64,000 nt of DNA from Streptomyces sp. Go-475 (lineage in GTDB: Bacteria; Actinomycetota; Actinomycetes; Streptomycetales; Streptomycetaceae), in the NCBI RefSeq assembly GCF_003330845.1, contig NZ_CP026121.1, forward strand, positions 4,817,501 to 4,881,500. The letters are read 5' to 3'. Below, one piece after another: positions 34,358 through 43,632 of the stretch. The notes under the pieces are model-generated. The model saw only the letters and a program-made list of their open reading frames with translations. It did no database searches and was not told the origin of the DNA. The translations under genes and the position numbers were made by a program. How positions within the stretch are numbered: position 1 is the first letter of the stretch; each line of letters opens with the position of its first letter.

Positions 34358-34864
34358 TCAGGCGGGGGTGTCGTCCTGCTCGTCCTCGTCGGTTTCGGCC
34401 AGGACCGGGGAAGCGTGGTGCGACCAGAGCTTCCACCCCTGGGGCGTGCGCCGGAACACATTGGTGGCGACCACGAGCTGCCCGACGAGCGGGCCCAGCT
34501 CCTCGTCCTCGCCCTGGGGGGCGGGTCCGCCGCTGAGGATGTTCTCCGTGCAGGTGACCAGGGCGGTGTCGCCGGTGACCGAGACGTGCACGTCGGTGAG
34601 GAAGAACTGGATGTAGTCGGTGTTGGCCATGATCAGGGCGTACGAGCGGAGGACCTCGCCGCGGCCGGTGAGCACGGGCCAGCCGGGGTGCACGCAGGAG
34701 ACCACGCCGGTGTCGGCCGGGTCGTGGTACGTCTCGTCGACGCCCAGGTCGGAGGGGGTCAGCCAGAGCGACGCCAGCTCCTCGAAGTCGCCCCGTTCCA
34801 GTGCCTCGTAGAAGGCGGTGTTGGCGGCCTCGACCTGCTCGACGTCGGTGTGCGGGGCGCTCAC
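34358..34864 (-). CDS. NTF2-like/SnoaL-fold protein of the folate block
   Basis: A 168-residue protein: VEQVEAANTAFYEALERGDF, LASLWLTPSDLGVDETYHDP, GWPVLTGRGEVLRSYALIMA, LVTCTENILSG and VFRRTPQGWKLWSHHASPV are typical of NTF2-like cone folds. The C-terminus is acidic (ETDEDEQDDTPA). The GTG overlaps the folP stop as GTGA, so the two are coupled. Position between folP and folB suggests a link with pterin metabolism, but the ligand or reaction is not known. Confidence 0.85.
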   Translation of the reverse strand: MSAPHTDVEQVEAANTAFYEALERGDFEELASLWLTPSDLGVDETYHDPADTGVVSCVHPGWPVLTGRGEVLRSYALIMANTDYIQFFLTDVHVSVTGDTALVTCTENILSGGPAPQGEDEELGPLVGQLVVATNVFRRTPQGWKLWSHHASPVLAETDEDEQDDTPA

Positions 34865-35742
34865 CGGGCTCCCTCTGCGCCGGTGCGTGCTCCCTCGATG
34901 GCGCGCGCGACGCGTACGGCGTCGGCGGTGGCGCGGACCTCGTGCACGCGGACCGCCCACGCGCCGGCGTGCGCCGCGAGCGCGGAGACGGCGGCGGTGG
35001 CGGCGTCGCGTTCGCGGGCGGGCGGGGGCGGGCTGTCCGGGCCGGCCAGGACGCGGCCGAGGAACCGCTTGCGGGAGGCGGCCACGAGCAGCGGGTGGCC
35101 GAGGCCCAGGACCCGGTGCAGACCCGCCAGGAGCGCGAGGTCGTGCTCGGCGTCCTTGGAGAAGCCGAGGCCGGGGTCGACGATGACGCGGTCGGGGGCG
35201 ATGCCGCCCGCCAGGACGGCCTCCACGCGCGCGTGCAGCTCGTCGACGACCTCGGTGACGACGTCCCCGTACACCCCGCGGACGTTGCCGCCCTGGAGGA
35301 AGCCGCGCCAGTGCATGACGACGAAGGGGGCGCCGGCGTCGGCGACGGCCGGGATCATGCGGGGGTCGGCGAGGCCGCCGCTGACGTCGTTGACGAGGGC
35401 GGCGCCGGCCGCGAGGGCCCGCTCGGCGACGGAGGCGCGCATGGTGTCCACGGAGACGGTGACGCCCTCGGAGGCCAGGCCGCGCACGACGGGGACGACG
35501 CGGCGCAGTTCCTCGGCCTCGTCCACCCGGGTGGCGCCGGGGCGGGTCGACTCGCCGCCGACGTCGACCAGGTCCGCGCCCTCGGAGACCAGGTCGAGAC
35601 CGTGCTTGACGGCGGCCGTGGTGTCGAAGAAGCGGCCGCCGTCGGAGAAGGAGTCGGGGGTGACGTTCACGACTCCCATGACCGCGCAGCGGTCCCATTC
35701 CGGTAGGCCCGCCACGCGCCCGCGTCCGCTCTGGTTGCTCAT
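34861..35742 (-). CDS. folP: Dihydropteroate synthase
   Basis: A 293-residue protein with the DHPS motifs CAVMGVVNVTPDSFSDGGRF near residue 21, VDVGGESTRPGA near 60 and the phosphate-binding AASRKRFLGRVLAG near 225. It joins p-aminobenzoate to hydroxymethyldihydropterin diphosphate and is the sulfonamide target. TACGCT lies 6 nt before the ATG at 35742, so the mRNA is probably leaderless. It heads the leftward order folP, NTF2-like, folB, folK, DUF3180. Confidence 0.96.
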   Translation of the reverse strand: MSNQSGRGRVAGLPEWDRCAVMGVVNVTPDSFSDGGRFFDTTAAVKHGLDLVSEGADLVDVGGESTRPGATRVDEAEELRRVVPVVRGLASEGVTVSVDTMRASVAERALAAGAALVNDVSGGLADPRMIPAVADAGAPFVVMHWRGFLQGGNVRGVYGDVVTEVVDELHARVEAVLAGGIAPDRVIVDPGLGFSKDAEHDLALLAGLHRVLGLGHPLLVAASRKRFLGRVLAGPDSPPPPARERDAATAAVSALAAHAGAWAVRVHEVRATADAVRVARAIEGARTGAEGAR

Positions 35743-35804
35743 ATGTTCAGCGTAGGCCCAGGGGACGGCCGTCAGGCGCCGCGGCCCGGGTCGGCCCGGG
35801 CGGG

Positions 35805-37673
35805 TCACGCCGCTCTGACGCTCCGTTCCGTGGTGGTGCCGTGGGCGCACGGGCGGCGGTTGGCCGGGCGCCGGCGGCGCAGGAAGCGCGGCAGGGGCAG
35901 GGCGAGGTTGACGAAACCTTCCGCCTGCATGGCGGCGAAGCCGATGCGGGGCAGGTCGGCGGAGGCCCGGTAGACGACGAAGCGGGGCTCCCAGCGCGGC
36001 TGGAACTTGGCGTTGAACTTGTACAGCGACTCGATCTGGAACCAGCGGGAGAGGAAGACCAGCAGTCCGCGCCAGGCGCGCAGCACGGGACCGGCGCCTA
36101 TCTTCTCGCCGCGGGCCAGGGCCGAGCGGAACATGGCGAAGTTGAGGGAGACCCGCTCGATGCCGAGCTTGGGGGCGGCCTGGAGGGCGGCCACGATGAG
36201 CAGTTCGTTCATGCCGGGGTCGGCCGAGCGGTCGCGGCGCATCAGGTCCAGGGAGACGCCGTCGCCGCCCCAGGGCACGAAGTGCAGGATCGCCTTCAGG
36301 TCGCCGTAGGGGCCGGGGTGGTCGTCCTGCTTGTGGGCGGTGGCGATGAGGCAGTCGCCGTCGGCGGGGTCGCCGACGCGGCCGAGGGCCATGGAGAAGC
36401 CGCGCTCGGTGTCGGTGCCGCGCCAGTCGTCGGCGGCCTGCCGGATGCGCTCCAGCTCGGCCTCGCCGAGGTCACGGACACGTCGTACCCGGGTTTCGTA
36501 ACCGGCGCGCTCGATGCGCTTGACCATCTGGCGCACGTTGCGCATCGCGCGGCCGGCGAGCGAGAAATCCGCGACGTCCACCACCGCCTCGTCGCCCAGT
36601 TCGAGGGCGTCGAGCCCGGTCTCGCGGGTCCACACCTCGCCGCCGGTCTCGGAGCAGCCCATCACGGCGGGGGTCCAGGAGTGGGCCTTGGCCTCGTCCA
36701 TGAACCGTTCGATGGCGCCGGGCCAGGCCTCGACGTCGCCGATCGGGTCGCCGCTGGCGAGCATCACGCCGGAGACCACGCGGTAGGTCACGGCCGCCTT
36801 GCCGCTGGGGGAGAAGACGACGGCCTTGTCGCGGCGCAGCGCGAAGTGGCCGAGGGAGTCGCGGCGGCCGTGCTTCTCCAGCAGGGCGCGCAAGCGTGCC
36901 TCGTCCTCCTCGGTGGGGTGCGCGGCCGGGTGTTCGGGGCGGAAGGCCAGGTAGATGGTGGTGACGGCGGTGAGCAGGCCGAGGGCGCCGAGCGAGAAGG
37001 CGACGGTCCAGGAGGTGTCGCCCCGGTAGTCGACGGGCCCCTCGAAGCCGAAGAGGCCGTAGATGACGTGGGTGATGCGGTCGGCCAGGCTCGGGTCGCC
37101 GAGCATGCGGTCGCCGTGGACGCTGACGATGAGCAGGCCCAGCAGCAGCGAACCCGCGCTCATCAGGACGAAGTTGGCGAGCGCCCGCCAGCGGCTGCGC
37201 GGGTCGGGTAGGGCGTCGAACTGGTCGCGGTGGCGCAGCAGGGGGGCCAGCAGCGCCAGGGAGATCAGGACGCCCACGAGGGAGTGCCGGTAGGTGAACT
37301 GCGCCACGGCACCGGCGGGCAGCAAGGCCACGGCCGCCCGCCAGGCCCGGCGCTTGCCGCGCTTGAGGCCGTGGGCGAGCAGCAGCAACAGCACACCGGT
37401 GCTCAGCGACAGCGCGGCCGCGAACGGCCCGAGCGCGCCGGGCAGGACCTCGGCGATGGCGTGCATGCGGCTGTGCCGGAAGCGCGGGAAGACACCCGCG
37501 GCGATGTCCAGCAGGCCCACGAGGGCGCAGGCTCTGCCGACGAGGAGGGGGACCGCCTCGGGGCGTGGTCCGCGCAGCAGGCGGCGCACCCGGCTCGTCC
37601 GGTCCGTGCCGGCCGCGCCGCTTCGACGGGTCGGAACCTCACCCGACATTTCCTCATCTGTCCTGACAGACAT
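35805..37673 (-). CDS. MprF-like membrane protein with DUF2156 aminoacyl-phosphatidylglycerol synthase domain
   Basis: About 622 residues. The N-terminal half has six to seven membrane segments, including LSLSTGVLLLLLAHGLKRGK and FVLMSAGSLLLGLLIVSVHG. The C-terminal cytoplasmic domain (about 245-590) matches DUF2156: HFALRRDKAVVFSPSGKAAV, VSGVMLASGDPIGDVEAWPG, WTPAVMGCSE and VSLNFAMFRSALARGEKIGA. Family knowledge: such enzymes transfer lysine or another amino acid from tRNA to phosphatidylglycerol and lower sensitivity to cationic peptides. No tRNA-synthetase domain is fused. The start is uncertain: 37673, 37652 or 37724. It ends 62 bp from folP. Confidence 0.82.
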   Translation of the reverse strand: MSVRTDEEMSGEVPTRRSGAAGTDRTSRVRRLLRGPRPEAVPLLVGRACALVGLLDIAAGVFPRFRHSRMHAIAEVLPGALGPFAAALSLSTGVLLLLLAHGLKRGKRRAWRAAVALLPAGAVAQFTYRHSLVGVLISLALLAPLLRHRDQFDALPDPRSRWRALANFVLMSAGSLLLGLLIVSVHGDRMLGDPSLADRITHVIYGLFGFEGPVDYRGDTSWTVAFSLGALGLLTAVTTIYLAFRPEHPAAHPTEEDEARLRALLEKHGRRDSLGHFALRRDKAVVFSPSGKAAVTYRVVSGVMLASGDPIGDVEAWPGAIERFMDEAKAHSWTPAVMGCSETGGEVWTRETGLDALELGDEAVVDVADFSLAGRAMRNVRQMVKRIERAGYETRVRRVRDLGEAELERIRQAADDWRGTDTERGFSMALGRVGDPADGDCLIATAHKQDDHPGPYGDLKAILHFVPWGGDGVSLDLMRRDRSADPGMNELLIVAALQAAPKLGIERVSLNFAMFRSALARGEKIGAGPVLRAWRGLLVFLSRWFQIESLYKFNAKFQPRWEPRFVVYRASADLPRIGFAAMQAEGFVNLALPLPRFLRRRRPANRRPCAHGTTTERSVRAA

Positions 37674-37881
37674 CGCATCCCGTAGTTCTGCGAGAGACCT
37701 TGGATCCGGTGCCGATTCGGGCATCCGGCGACATTGCGCCCTCTAGGACGGTGTCTCGGGGAGAGAGGTTCACTCCCCATGTCAAAGCCGTTTCAAAGGC
37801 CGAGGAAAGTCCGGGACAAGCCCGAGCGAAGGTGTGCTCGCGGGCGGGGCCGGGCGGAGAGCGCGAGCAGGTAACCAACCC

Positions 37882-39006
37882 ATGGGTCTGACGAGCAACA
37901 AGGTGCTGGTGTTGGCGGTGCTGTCCGCCGTGCTGCTGTTCGCCGGCACGGTCTGGCTGTGGCCGCGGCTGGCCCGGCGGAGCTGGCCGGCCGTGGGCGG
38001 ACGGGTCGGGCTGCTGCTGGCCACGCAGCTGGCGCTGTTCGCCGCGGTGGGCCTGGCCGCCAACCAGGCCTTCGGGTTCTACGCGAGCTGGGCGGACCTG
38101 TTCGGGCAGGAGAAGGACCAGGGCGTGGTCGTGGACCACACCCCGGGCGAGGGTCCGCTGGAGGTGGTCGGCTCGCGGCGGGTGCCCGGGGCGGCCGGGG
38201 TGCGTCCCCAGGCCGGGGGCCGGATCCAGCAGGTCGACCTCGTCGGCCGTACGACGCACATCGCGACGCCCGCGTACGTCTATCTGCCGCCGGAGTACTT
38301 CCAGCCGCGGTACCGCACCCACCGGTTCCCCGCGGCCGTCGTGCTGACCGGTTACCCGGGCACGGCCTCGGCGCTGGTGGAGAAGCTCCACTACCCGCGC
38401 ACGGCCCTGGAGCTGGCCCGGGAGGGCCGGGCGAAGCCGATGATCCTGGTGATGCTGCGGCCGACGGTGGCGCCGCCCCGGGACACGGAGTGCGTGGACG
38501 TCCCGGGCGGTCCGCAGACCGAGTCGTTCTTCGCGAAGGACCTGCCCGAGGCGTTGCGCTCGCACTACCGGGTGGCCGAAAAGCCGGGAAGCCTGGGCAT
38601 CATCGGCAACTCGACGGGCGGCTACTGCGCCTTGAAGATCGCCATGCACCATCCCGATGTGTACGCCGCCGGGGCGGGTCTGTCCGCGTACTACAAGGCG
38701 CCCATCGACGCCACGACCGGCGATCTCTTCCAGGGCGACAAGGCGCTGCGCAATCGCGCCGACCTGTGGTGGTATCTCGAGCACATGCCCGCGCCCGACA
38801 CTTCGCTGCTGGTCAGCAGCAGCAAGGTGGGCGAGTCCGACTACAAGGACACCCTGAAGTTCATAGACCGGGTGAAGGGCACCGGCCTGACGCGGATCTC
38901 GTCGATCATCCTGGAAAGCGGCGGGCACAACTTCAACACCTGGCGGCGCGAGATTCCGGCGACGCTGGAGTGGATGAGCGGGCGCCTCGACGGGCCCTGG
39001 AAATGA
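37882..39006 (+). CDS. Membrane-anchored esterase, alpha/beta hydrolase fold
   Basis: A 374-residue protein. Two N-terminal hydrophobic segments (about 7-28 and 44-65) precede an extracellular esterase domain. The nucleophile elbow is GNSTGG in LGIIGNSTGGYCALKIAMHH near residue 240, and a catalytic His is likely in SGGHNFNTW near 350. The pattern YVYLPPEYF ... FPAAVVLTGYPG resembles the esterase D/antigen 85-type family, which includes mycolyl- and acyltransferases. The substrate is unknown. It is divergent from the MprF-like gene, so cell-envelope modification is a reasonable but unproven common theme. Confidence 0.8.
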   Translation: MGLTSNKVLVLAVLSAVLLFAGTVWLWPRLARRSWPAVGGRVGLLLATQLALFAAVGLAANQAFGFYASWADLFGQEKDQGVVVDHTPGEGPLEVVGSRRVPGAAGVRPQAGGRIQQVDLVGRTTHIATPAYVYLPPEYFQPRYRTHRFPAAVVLTGYPGTASALVEKLHYPRTALELAREGRAKPMILVMLRPTVAPPRDTECVDVPGGPQTESFFAKDLPEALRSHYRVAEKPGSLGIIGNSTGGYCALKIAMHHPDVYAAGAGLSAYYKAPIDATTGDLFQGDKALRNRADLWWYLEHMPAPDTSLLVSSSKVGESDYKDTLKFIDRVKGTGLTRISSIILESGGHNFNTWRREIPATLEWMSGRLDGPWK

Positions 39007-39147
39007 TCTTGGGAATGATCCGGGGAATTGAGTGAGCGGCTGATTCCGCTTCTTGCCGAGTTCTGATGCCGTGTGAGTCCCTTGGGGTGGCTTTGTTTTT
39101 GCGGGGTGGGTCACCACGATTCGCCTACGCGCGGTAAGTTTCTGGCC

Positions 39148-40347
39148 ATGCCACGTGGACGTCATCGCCATTCCCCGCCCCTGCACAGGCTGCTGCCCCC
39201 GTCGGCGATCGCAGGCGTCTCCCTCGTCTGCGCCCTGGGGCCCTGGGTGTTCACGGAGCCGATGGTGCTCCGCGGTCTGGCCGCGGCCGCCGCGGCGACG
39301 GCGGTCGTCGGCGCGGTCGTGCTGCGCCGCTGGGACATCCAGGCGGGCAAACAGGTCGCCGACCTCACGCGCGCGCGTGCGAGCGACGAGTGGCGCTTCG
39401 AGGAACGGGTCGCCGAACTGGAGGCCGACCTCGAGGAGTCCCGCGAGCTGCGCGCGAAGCTGGAGCAGCGGCTGCGCGCCAAGCGCACCGAACTGGCCGG
39501 GCTGCGCAACGAGCACGCCGCGCTGCTGCGCCGGTACGCCACGGCGGAGACCGAGCGCGCGAGCGTCCTGGAGGAGCGCCGGGTGCTCGAGATAGAGGCG
39601 ACGGCTCCGGTGCGCGCGGCGTTGCCCGCGGGGGTGGCGGACACCGCCGGGCAGGACGGGGCGCCGCTCACCGTCGAGGAGGAGCCCGCGGTTCCCGCGG
39701 TGTTCTCGCCCGAGGGTTCCCGGCTGTTCCTGCGGGCCGCGGCCGCGCTGGCCCGGTTCGACGGCGAGAGGGCACCGGAGCCGGACGGCGGTGGTGACGG
39801 CGACGGCGTACCGAAGGGCGAGGACGCGGAGCCCGTGCGGGAGCCCCGGCGGGAGACGGCCGAGCGGCGCGAGCAGGTTTCGGAGGACGAGGCGCAGGGG
39901 CAGTCCGAGGCGGTCGACGGGCACGAGCGCGCGACCGCCGCCCCCGCGGAGCGGGCCGACAGCGCCGAGACGGCCGGCAGTACCGAGACGGCCGACAGTG
40001 CCGAGAAGACCGACAGTGCCGAGAAGGTGGTTTCCGGTCACTACACCGTCCCGACCGCCGTGGCCGTCGCGCCGCAGGCGCCGGTGCGACGGCCTCTGAC
40101 CGAGGGCGGGTTCGACTTCTTCGGCACCAAGCAGGGCACCTCGCGGGCCGCCCTGGAGGCCGTGCAGAACGAGGACCTCGCCGATGTCGTCGGGCAGGAG
40201 GCCCTCGCCCTGCACAAGGCCGAGACCGAGGCCGGGTTCAAGCCGGTGGACGAGGAGTCGCGCGGGATCGGCCAGGTCATCGACCTGACGGCGCACGACG
40301 AGACCGAGCAGATCGACGTGCAGGGGCTGCGCAGCGCGGTGTCCTGA
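39148..40347 (+). CDS. Membrane-anchored coiled-coil protein, unknown function
   Basis: A 399-residue protein. A basic, His-rich N-terminus ([14 protein letters not shown]) is followed by two short membrane segments (about 18-35 and 42-58) and a coiled coil from about 75 to 150 with many Glu/Arg/Leu heptads. The middle is acidic and repetitive ([10 protein letters not shown]). The C-terminal 70 residues look conserved: [20 protein letters not shown] and [19 protein letters not shown] do not recognise the family. TAAGTT lies 7 nt before the ATG, suggesting a leaderless transcript. A strong hairpin terminator follows. Confidence 0.7.
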   Translation: MPRGRHRHSPPLHRLLPPSAIAGVSLVCALGPWVFTEPMVLRGLAAAAAATAVVGAVVLRRWDIQAGKQVADLTRARASDEWRFEERVAELEADLEESRELRAKLEQRLRAKRTELAGLRNEHAALLRRYATAETERASVLEERRVLEIEATAPVRAALPAGVADTAGQDGAPLTVEEEPAVPAVFSPEGSRLFLRAAAALARFDGERAPEPDGGGDGDGVPKGEDAEPVREPRRETAERREQVSEDEAQGQSEAVDGHERATAAPAERADSAETAGSTETADSAEKTDSAEKVVSGHYTVPTAVAVAPQAPVRRPLTEGGFDFFGTKQGTSRAALEAVQNEDLADVVGQEALALHKAETEAGFKPVDEESRGIGQVIDLTAHDETEQIDVQGLRSAVS

Positions 40348-40361
40348 ACTCCGCTGCGAGG

Positions 40362-40393
40362 GAAGGCCCCCCGGCCGCGGCCGGGGGGCCTTC
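40362..40393. terminator. Strong hairpin terminator
   Basis: GAAGGCCCCCCGGCC (40362-40376) pairs perfectly with GGCCGGGGGGCCTTC (40379-40393) across a GC loop. It lies between the rightward coiled-coil gene and the leftward PH-domain gene and can serve both. Confidence 0.75.
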
Positions 40394-40439
40394 GCTTGTG
40401 TGCGGCTTGCGTCCGGCTTGCGTGCGGCTTTCTCGAGGG

Positions 40440-41783
40440 TCACGCCATCCAGCGGTCCGGCCGCGCGTCCCTGCGCCCGGTGCGGGACCGTTCCGCCTGC
40501 GCCGCCAGCAGCTCGCGCGCCTCGGCCGCGTCCCGCAGCCGGGCCGTCACCGTCTTGTTCGCGCCCGTGTCCACGTGCACGTCGGCCACGCCCCGGGCCC
40601 GTTCCCAGGGGCCCTGCGTCATCCGTACGCTCTGCACCTTGGCGTGCGGCACCAGCGCCAGGCTCCGCCGCAGCAGCCCGGACCGGGCCGCGAACACCGC
40701 GTCGGTGACGGCGAGTCCGTACCCCCGCCACCACAGCGGCACGCACCAGCGGGCGCGGCGCGGCGACGGCGACAGGGCCGCGCGCTCCGGCACGGTCACC
40801 CCGGGCAGCACGCGCGCGACGACGGCCTCGGCGATCTCGCGCGGGGCGACCGGCACCAGCACGGAGTTGGACGAGCCCGCCACGTCCAGCTCCACCCGCA
40901 CCCAGCCGCGCCGCCGCCACAGCAGCGGCTCCACGATCCGCACGGTCTGCACACGGCCCGGCGGCACCGTCTCGTGGGCCCGGTCCAGCAGGCCGTGGTC
41001 GATGCGCAGCCCGTCGGGCGACTCGCCCACCGTCCAGTCGTACTCGCCGACGAACCGCCCCACGCTGCTCGCGCCCGCCGCGCCCAGCAGCGGCAGGGCC
41101 GTGGCCAGGACCGTCCACACGCTCTCGGTGGCCATCCACAGCAGCGGCGGGACGACGAGCGCCGCGGCCAGCGACCCCCAGGTCCCCCCGCTCAGCACCA
41201 GCGACATGGCGAGCACGCCGGGCGGCACCCGCAGCAGCTGCCGGGACGGGGCCTCGCCGACCTCGTGGGCGGTCTCGGGGGCGAACCCGGCCGCCCGCGC
41301 GAGCAGCTCGGCGCGCAGCGCCCGCGCCTCGTCCGCGCCGAGGAAGGCCAGTTCGTCCTTCTTGTCGGTCCCTATGACGTCGAGTCTCAGCTTGGCGACG
41401 CCCGCGACCCGGGCGAGCAGCGGCTGGGTGATGTCGATGGCCTGGACCCGCTCCAGCCGGATGTGCGCGGTGCGCCGGAACACCAGTCCGGTACGGATGC
41501 GCAGTTCGGTCCCGGTCACCGCGAAGTGCGTGAACCACCAGGAGCAGAAGCCGTAGAGGGCGGCGGCCGGGACGATCACGGCGAGGGCGATCAGCAGCGT
41601 GGTCGTCGTCAGCCGGGCCAGCTGGCGCTGCGCCCCGTCGGGATCGTGCACCGCCCAGCCGGCGACCACGGCGACCGGTGCCCAGGCCCGCCGCAGCGGT
41701 GTGACGGGGTGCAGCCGCCGCTCGGCGGGCCCGCCCTCGGCGGTGGTGGCCCCGGCTTCCCCGGTGGCCCCGGGCGCCGTCAC
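40440..41783 (-). CDS. PH-domain (bPH2/DUF304, YdbT-like) membrane protein
   Basis: A 447-residue protein with two to three bacterial PH-2 repeats, recognised by [20 protein letters not shown] with [16 protein letters not shown], by [20 protein letters not shown] with [14 protein letters not shown], and by [20 protein letters not shown]. About four membrane segments separate them. This architecture matches B. subtilis YdbT. Its GTG overlaps the stop of the upstream gene as GTGA. The YdbS/YdbT pair has been linked to resistance to certain bacteriocins in Bacillus, as I recall; the role in streptomycetes is unknown. Confidence 0.85.
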   Translation of the reverse strand: MTAPGATGEAGATTAEGGPAERRLHPVTPLRRAWAPVAVVAGWAVHDPDGAQRQLARLTTTTLLIALAVIVPAAALYGFCSWWFTHFAVTGTELRIRTGLVFRRTAHIRLERVQAIDITQPLLARVAGVAKLRLDVIGTDKKDELAFLGADEARALRAELLARAAGFAPETAHEVGEAPSRQLLRVPPGVLAMSLVLSGGTWGSLAAALVVPPLLWMATESVWTVLATALPLLGAAGASSVGRFVGEYDWTVGESPDGLRIDHGLLDRAHETVPPGRVQTVRIVEPLLWRRRGWVRVELDVAGSSNSVLVPVAPREIAEAVVARVLPGVTVPERAALSPSPRRARWCVPLWWRGYGLAVTDAVFAARSGLLRRSLALVPHAKVQSVRMTQGPWERARGVADVHVDTGANKTVTARLRDAAEARELLAAQAERSRTGRRDARPDRWMA

Positions 41784-42436
41784 AGGCCCGCCGATCGGGC
41801 CTCGCCGAGCTCGGTGAGCCGGTCGCGCAGCCGTTCCGCCTCGGCCGGGTCCAGGCCGGGGATGGTGGCGTCGGTCGCCGCGGCGGCCGTGTGCAGCTGC
41901 ACGCTGGCCAGCCCGAAGTGCCGCTCGACCGGCCCGGAGGTGACCTCGACCAGCTGCATCCGCCCGTACGGCACGACCGTCTCCTCGCGCCACAGCACGC
42001 CCCGGCTGATCAGCAGGTCGTCGGCGCGCTCGGCGTACCGCCAGGAACGCCAGTTGCGGTCGATCATCACCCAGCCCCAGGCCATCAGCGCCAGCGGCAG
42101 CACGGCGAACCCGGCCCAGCCGGGCCCGGCGAGCAGCCCCGGCAGCAGCCCGGCGGCCAGCGCGGCCAGCCCCAGCCAGACGACCAGGAGCAGCCGCCGC
42201 ATCTTCAGCAGGCCGGGCGGCAGGGCGATCCAGACGGGCTCGTCCTCGGGCCGGGCCTCGCCGGTGGCCCCGGCCCCCGCGGGCACGGTCCCGCCCGCTG
42301 CCGCCGCCCCGGCCGTGTCCTCCGCCCCCGTCGGCCCGCCCGCTGCCGCCGCCCCGGCGGTCTCCTCTGCCCCCGTCGGTCCGGCCGCGCTCCCAATCCC
42401 CGTCGGCCCCGCCTCGTGCGGGCTCCCCGTCTCCAT
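41780..42436 (-). CDS. PH-domain (bPH2/DUF304, YdbS-like) membrane protein with repeated linker
   Basis: A 218-residue protein. The N-terminal 60 residues are Ala/Gly/Pro/Thr-rich and contain a duplicated 16-residue unit ([15 protein letters not shown] and [15 protein letters not shown]). Two membrane segments (about 80-118) are followed by one bPH2 domain: [20 protein letters not shown] and [26 protein letters not shown] lies 6 nt before the ATG at 42436, indicating a leaderless mRNA. It is cotranscribed and coupled with the larger PH protein, as in the ydbS-ydbT pair. Confidence 0.85.
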   Translation of the reverse strand: METGSPHEAGPTGIGSAAGPTGAEETAGAAAAGGPTGAEDTAGAAAAGGTVPAGAGATGEARPEDEPVWIALPPGLLKMRRLLLVVWLGLAALAAGLLPGLLAGPGWAGFAVLPLALMAWGWVMIDRNWRSWRYAERADDLLISRGVLWREETVVPYGRMQLVEVTSGPVERHFGLASVQLHTAAAATDATIPGLDPAEAERLRDRLTELGEARSAGL

Positions 42437-42467
42437 GAGGTCAGGGTACGTAGGGGAGACTGTGTCC

Positions 42468-43619
42468 ATGACTCCTACGACGGAGACCATGGTCGGAATC
42501 GGCGGCGCCGCGGAGAGCACCGACATGGTGCTCAACATCGGGCCCCAGCACCCGTCCACGCACGGCGTGCTGCGGCTGAAGCTCGTCCTGGACGGCGAGC
42601 GCATCACGCACGCGGAGCCGGTGATCGGCTACATGCACCGGGGCGCGGAGAAGCTGTTCGAGGCGCGCGACTACCGTCAGATCATCATGCTCGCCAACCG
42701 CCACGACTGGCTGTCGGCGTTCTCCAACGAACTGGGCGTCGTCCTCGCCGTGGAGCGGATGCTCGGCATGGAGGTCCCCGAGCGCGCCGTGTGGCTGCGC
42801 ACGCTGCTCGCCGAGCTGAACCGGGTGCTCAACCACCTGATGTTCCTTGGCTCGTACCCCCTGGAGCTCGGCGGGATCACCCCGATCTTCTACGCCTTCC
42901 GGGAGCGCGAGGAACTCCAGCACGTCATGGAGGAGGTCTCCGGCGGGCGCATGCACTACATGTTCAACCGGGTGGGCGGCCTCAAGGAGGACCTGCCGGC
43001 CGGCTGGACCGCACGCGCGCGGACCGCCGTCGCCGACGTCCGCTCCCGCATGGACCGCTTCGACGACCTCGTGCTCGGCAACGAGATCTTCCGCGGCCGC
43101 ACCCGGGGCGTCGGCGTCCTGTCCCCGCAGGCCGTGCACGCCTACGGCGTCAGCGGGCCGATCGGCCGCGCCTCGGGCGTCGACTTCGACCTGCGCCGCG
43201 ACGAGCCGTACCTCGCCTACGGCGACCTCCAGGGCACCCTGAAGGTGGTCACCCGGCAGGAGGGCGACTGCCTCGCCCGCTTCGAATGCCTCCTGGAGCA
43301 GACGCACAACGCGCTGGACCTGGCCGACGCCTGCCTCGACCGGCTCGCCGAACTGCCGCCCGGGCCCGTCAACCAGCGGCTCCCGAAGGTCCTGAAGGCA
43401 CCCGAGGGGCACACGTACGCCTGGACCGAGAACCCCCTCGGCATCAACGGCTACTACCTGGTCAGCAAGGGCGAGAAGACGCCGTACCGGCTGAAGCTGC
43501 GCTCCGCCTCGTACAACAACATCCAGGCGCTGACGGAGCTGCTGCCGGGGACGCTGGTCGCGGACATGGTGGCGATCCTGGGGTCGATGTTCTTCGTCGT
43601 GGGCGACATCGACAAATAG
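42468..43619 (+). CDS. nuoD: NADH-quinone oxidoreductase subunit D paralog (orphan NuoD)
   Basis: A 383-residue protein with 49-kDa subunit features: [59 protein letters not shown] and the C-terminal [20 protein letters not shown]. The quinone-site His (PQHP) and the conserved HRG are present. No other nuo genes lie nearby, so this is a second copy outside the main nuo operon. The ATG is preceded by AGGGGAGA. The only likely functional neighbour is the convergent MidA-type methyltransferase 13 bp away. Whether it enters complex I or another hydrogenase-like complex is unknown. Confidence 0.92.
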   Translation: MTPTTETMVGIGGAAESTDMVLNIGPQHPSTHGVLRLKLVLDGERITHAEPVIGYMHRGAEKLFEARDYRQIIMLANRHDWLSAFSNELGVVLAVERMLGMEVPERAVWLRTLLAELNRVLNHLMFLGSYPLELGGITPIFYAFREREELQHVMEEVSGGRMHYMFNRVGGLKEDLPAGWTARARTAVADVRSRMDRFDDLVLGNEIFRGRTRGVGVLSPQAVHAYGVSGPIGRASGVDFDLRRDEPYLAYGDLQGTLKVVTRQEGDCLARFECLLEQTHNALDLADACLDRLAELPPGPVNQRLPKVLKAPEGHTYAWTENPLGINGYYLVSKGEKTPYRLKLRSASYNNIQALTELLPGTLVADMVAILGSMFFVVGDIDK

Positions 43620-43632
43620 CGGCCCGCCGCGG

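Noticed and set aside
37801..37881. GAGGAAAGTCCGGG-like string before the esterase gene, resembling the P4 region of RNase P RNA
   Set aside because: Only this short match is present. The 60-80 nt that follow lack the other conserved RNase P segments and there is no room for a 400-nt RNA.
40398..40430. Triple GGCTTGCGT-like repeat after the terminator
   Set aside because: Units are too short and too few to call a functional repeat.
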